NCBI GenBank assembly: GCA_001780385.1
Contig: MFGW01000176.1
Coordinates: 310-8,433, forward strand
DNA length: 8,124 nucleotides
Direction of reading: 5' to 3'
DNA from: Candidatus Fischerbacteria bacterium RBG_13_37_8
GTDB taxonomy: Bacteria; Acidobacteriota; HRBIN11; MFGW01
Positions 6,051 to 8,124 of the stretch are shown here, in pieces (within the stretch, counting starts at the first letter, position 1; the number at the start of each line of letters is the position of its first letter). A program made the position numbers and the translations under genes. The notes under the pieces are model-generated. The model did not search any database, was not told the DNA's origin, and saw nothing but the letters and a program-made list of their open reading frames with translations.

Positions 6051-7007
6051 ATGAAAGCATTTATCACGGGTATAACCGGATTTGTGGGCAGTCATTTAAG
6101 TGAGAGACTTCTAGCTTCAGGTTTTGAAGTTGCCGGTATAGACACTAATGAAAGCGGTTTGCAGTATCTGCCTTCAAAAAAAAATATTTCCTTTTACTGT
6201 GGAGATATAACGGATGAAGATTTCATACAGCGTACTTTGCTCGATTATCAGCCTGATTGGATTTTTCATTTAGCGGGAATTTCGAGTGTCTCAAAATCAT
6301 GGCAAAATTTAAAGACAACCTATCAAATAAATATTCTTGGCGCCTTTAATTTGCTTGAGTCCTGCCTATTGCTAAAAAATAAGCCCCGTGTCTTGCTCGT
6401 AGGTTCTGCGGAAGAATATGGGAAAATAAATACTAAGCGGGCAATAAAAGAAAGTTTTTCATTAAAGGGCTTTTCACCTTATGCAATTTCAAAAATTACA
6501 CAGGAATATCTTGGAATTCATTATTATAAAATTCATAAATTGCCGATAGTGCGAACACGTTCATTCAATCATACAGGACCCAGGCAAAGCGATGCATTTG
6601 TCTGTTCTTCATTTTGTAAACAGGTAGCAGAAATTGAATGCCTGGGCAAAGAAGCAGTAATAAAAGTAGGTAATCTGGAAAGCTGTCGCGATTTTTCAGA
6701 TGTCCGCGATGTCGTCGATGCATACATCCTCTTGATGAAAAAAGGCCGGGCATCATCTGCATATAATGTTTGCAGTATGAAAGCATATAGCATAAAGGAT
6801 ATACTTACTATGATCATTGGATATTCTTCTAAATCAATAACGATAGAAACAGATGAATCACGCTTCAGGAAAATGGAAATTCCATATTTAATGGGTGATA
6901 ACACGAAGCTGAAAAAATTAGGATGGCTGCAATCTTACTCCATAGAACAAACATTATTGGATTCATTACAATATTGGCGAACAATTTGCCAGGGAAATGT
7001 ACTATGA
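6051..7007 (+). CDS. GDP-6-deoxymannose reductase / GDP-mannose dehydratase-like SDR, tandem paralogue
   Basis: A 318-residue paralogue of the gene before it, sharing TGITGFxGSHL (6-16), SFNHTGPRQSDAFV (171-184), KQVAEIE (190-196), GNLESCRDFSDVRDVV (207-222), AYSIKDI (245-251) and GDNTKLKKLGW (282-292). It differs in the cofactor loop: strand 2 ends in GID (29-31), an acidic residue typical of NAD(H) binding, where its neighbour has KRWRSR. The active site reads GSAEEYG (118-124) with Y144-xxx-K148. Pairing with a GMD-like enzyme suggests it acts on GDP-4-keto-6-deoxymannose, as Rmd does when making GDP-rhamnose. However, it keeps a Glu (E121) where Pseudomonas Rmd, as I recall it, has Asp, so a second dehydratase or an epimerase cannot be excluded. 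The start is the ATG at 6051, immediately before the Rossmann strand, with only a weak GGAT ribosome site. Its TGA overlaps the next gene's ATG. Confidence 0.7.
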   Translation: MKAFITGITGFVGSHLSERLLASGFEVAGIDTNESGLQYLPSKKNISFYCGDITDEDFIQRTLLDYQPDWIFHLAGISSVSKSWQNLKTTYQINILGAFNLLESCLLLKNKPRVLLVGSAEEYGKINTKRAIKESFSLKGFSPYAISKITQEYLGIHYYKIHKLPIVRTRSFNHTGPRQSDAFVCSSFCKQVAEIECLGKEAVIKVGNLESCRDFSDVRDVVDAYILLMKKGRASSAYNVCSMKAYSIKDILTMIIGYSSKSITIETDESRFRKMEIPYLMGDNTKLKKLGWLQSYSIEQTLLDSLQYWRTICQGNVL

Positions 7008-8038
7008 TATCCACCCACCAGCAAAAAGAATCTATTTTTATTACAGGAGCTACTGGTTATTTAGGTCATTCTTTAGCTAATAAACTCGCATCTCTTGGTT
7101 ACGAGGTAAAAGCATTAGTAAGAGATATAACTCCTCCGTCTCAATCTGCAGAAGCTATATCCCTGGATCCCGCTATCAAAAAAGTACGTGGTACTCTTTT
7201 AGACATTGATTCTTTCATAGCAGAGGTGAAAGGTTGTACAACATTAATTCATGGAGCAGCGCTTGTTAAAGTATGGATCAAGGAAAAAAGCCTCTTCTAT
7301 AAAATAAATGTAGAGGCGCTCAGGGAACTTTTTCAAAAAGCGAATGAAATTGGTGTGACCAAGATCATTCAAATATCCTCTTTTATGACAATTGGACCTT
7401 CAAAAAATGCTCTCCTTACAGAACAACATATGCACTCTGAATATTCTTTCTGCAATGATTATGAAAGGAGCAAATACCTTGGGGACAAGACCTCTGAAGA
7501 ATTAATAAAAGGAGGATATCCCATTATAAGAATTTATCCCGGCGTTATTTATGGTCCAGGCAAATTAACTGATGGGAACATAGTTGCCAAAATTATTATT
7601 GATTACTTGCAAGGAAAAACACCTGGAATTATTTGCGGTGATTCAATATGGTCATATGCATATATTACGGATGTTATAAATGGTATCATTGCAGCCATGC
7701 AGAAAGGAAGAACCGGAGAACGTTATATCCTTGCTGGTGAAAATAAAACATTGCGTGAACTCTATTCTTTTATTTCCGAACTGTCACATAAAAAACCTCT
7801 TACAATCAACATTCCTGCTTCAATTGCTTATTTCATAGGAAGTTTATACTGGATAATCGCAGAATTATTTAACAAGGAACCACAATTCACCCACCAGGTA
7901 ATTAATGTCTTTAAGCAAAATTGGGCATTTAGCAGTCAAAAAGCAATTGAAGAATTAGACTATTCCATTACTCCATTTGATAGTGGAATGAAAAATACTT
8001 TTGATTGGATAATAAATATAATACATTATAAAAAATAA
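7004..8038 (+). CDS. NAD(P)-dependent sugar epimerase/ketoreductase, HpnA/dihydroflavonol-4-reductase-like
   Basis: An extended SDR of 344 residues with GATGYLGHSLA (15-25), LVR (38-40, an Arg after strand 2 suggesting NADP), a catalytic Ser in QISSF (123-127), Y153-xxx-K157 in DYERSKYLGD, RIYPGVIYGPG (176-186), YAYITDV (218-224) and GERYILAGENKTLRE (238-252). The last stretch and the C-terminal layout resemble the hopanoid-associated sugar epimerase HpnA and dihydroflavonol-4-reductase-like proteins. The substrate is unknown; no hopanoid gene is in the window, and the location suggests a nucleotide-sugar ketone. A longer reading from 6923 exists, but the ATG at 7004 is preferred: it overlaps the previous stop as ATGA, has AGGGAA (6991-6996) at proper spacing, and puts the Rossmann motif near the N-terminus. 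This implies translational coupling. About 270-289 is hydrophobic (IPASIAYFIGSLYWIIAELF) but is more likely a buried helix than a membrane span. Confidence 0.75.
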   Translation: MISTHQQKESIFITGATGYLGHSLANKLASLGYEVKALVRDITPPSQSAEAISLDPAIKKVRGTLLDIDSFIAEVKGCTTLIHGAALVKVWIKEKSLFYKINVEALRELFQKANEIGVTKIIQISSFMTIGPSKNALLTEQHMHSEYSFCNDYERSKYLGDKTSEELIKGGYPIIRIYPGVIYGPGKLTDGNIVAKIIIDYLQGKTPGIICGDSIWSYAYITDVINGIIAAMQKGRTGERYILAGENKTLRELYSFISELSHKKPLTINIPASIAYFIGSLYWIIAELFNKEPQFTHQVINVFKQNWAFSSQKAIEELDYSITPFDSGMKNTFDWIINIIHYKK

Positions 8039-8082
8039 TTTTTGCTCATTGCAGAAAAGATGTTTTTATAAAGTGAATAACT

Positions 8083-8124
8083 ATGGCATTAACAAATCAA
8101 GAAAAAGCTGAAGTAAAAAGAAAA
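8083..8124 (+). CDS. rpsO: Start of a gene, possibly ribosomal protein S15 (truncated by window end)
   Basis: ATG at 8083 opens 14 codons (MALTNQEKAEVKRK) that run off the window. The pattern of MALT followed by a charged EK-rich helix is how many bacterial S15 proteins start, so rpsO is the best guess, but 14 residues are too few to be sure. There is no clear Shine-Dalgarno. It follows the SDR gene by 44 bases with no terminator between, so read-through from the sugar genes is possible. Confidence 0.45.
   Translation, partial: MALTNQEKAEVKRK

Noticed and set aside
6565..6904. Two reverse-strand open frames of 73 and 111 codons inside the second GMD/RMD-like gene
   Set aside because: Both are antisense to conserved SDR motifs and overlap each other, and neither resembles a known protein.
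6923..7003. 27-codon N-terminal extension of the HpnA-like SDR
   Set aside because: It overlaps the end of the preceding gene in another frame and would place 27 extra residues before the protein's natural start. The ATG at 7004 with ATGA overlap and AGGGAA is far better.
8042..8072. Promoter for the last partial gene (TTGCTC and TATAAA)
   Set aside because: The spacer is 19 bases, the -35 is poor, and the predicted start would fall only a few bases before the ATG.

Overview
The window is A+T-rich bacterial DNA. It encodes LptD, so the host has an LPS-bearing, diderm (Gram-negative type) outer membrane. The phylum cannot be fixed from the sequence. The low GC, the two low-complexity palindromic repeats and the mix of sugar genes would fit an uncultured or environmental lineage, but this is only an impression. 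There are no mobile-element genes, tRNAs, rRNAs or CRISPR arrays. All genes are on the + strand and packed tightly.

Layout. Positions 1-252 hold the 3' end of a DsbA-like thiol-disulfide oxidoreductase gene. Its 3' flank has an AT-rich inverted repeat (276-317) and a strong, probably bidirectional, intrinsic terminator (339-382). lptD (410-2584) begins only 27 bases after the terminator, and its signal peptide is encoded almost entirely by a 35-bp-arm palindrome made of 8-bp units. rmlA (2602-3666) follows closely, then rmlB (3740-4771). The stop codon of rmlB lies inside a second, larger imperfect palindrome of AGGTTAA-type units (about 4761-4910). Next come a good extended -10 promoter (4942-4970) with a perfect inverted repeat at the expected transcription start (4976-4992), and three more extended-SDR genes: a GDP-mannose 4,6-dehydratase-like gene (5032-5997, GTG start), its diverged tandem paralogue (6051-7007), and an HpnA/dihydroflavonol-reductase-like gene (7004-8038) coupled to it by an ATGA overlap. 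The window ends with the first 14 codons of a gene whose start resembles ribosomal protein S15 (8083 onward).

How they fit together. RmlA and RmlB make dTDP-glucose and dTDP-4-keto-6-deoxyglucose. The two GMD/RMD-type enzymes probably make and process GDP-4-keto-6-deoxymannose. The last SDR may be a ketoreductase or epimerase for either pool. No RmlC, RmlD, glycosyltransferase or transporter is present, so the final sugars are unknown. Linkage to LptD suggests cell-surface polysaccharide or LPS. The DsbA-like protein could plausibly oxidise the single cysteine pair in mature LptD.

I see no wholly new system. The best leads are the repeat-derived signal peptide of lptD with its coding-region hairpin, the four consecutive extended SDR genes, and the promoter/operator-like element before the GDP-sugar genes.
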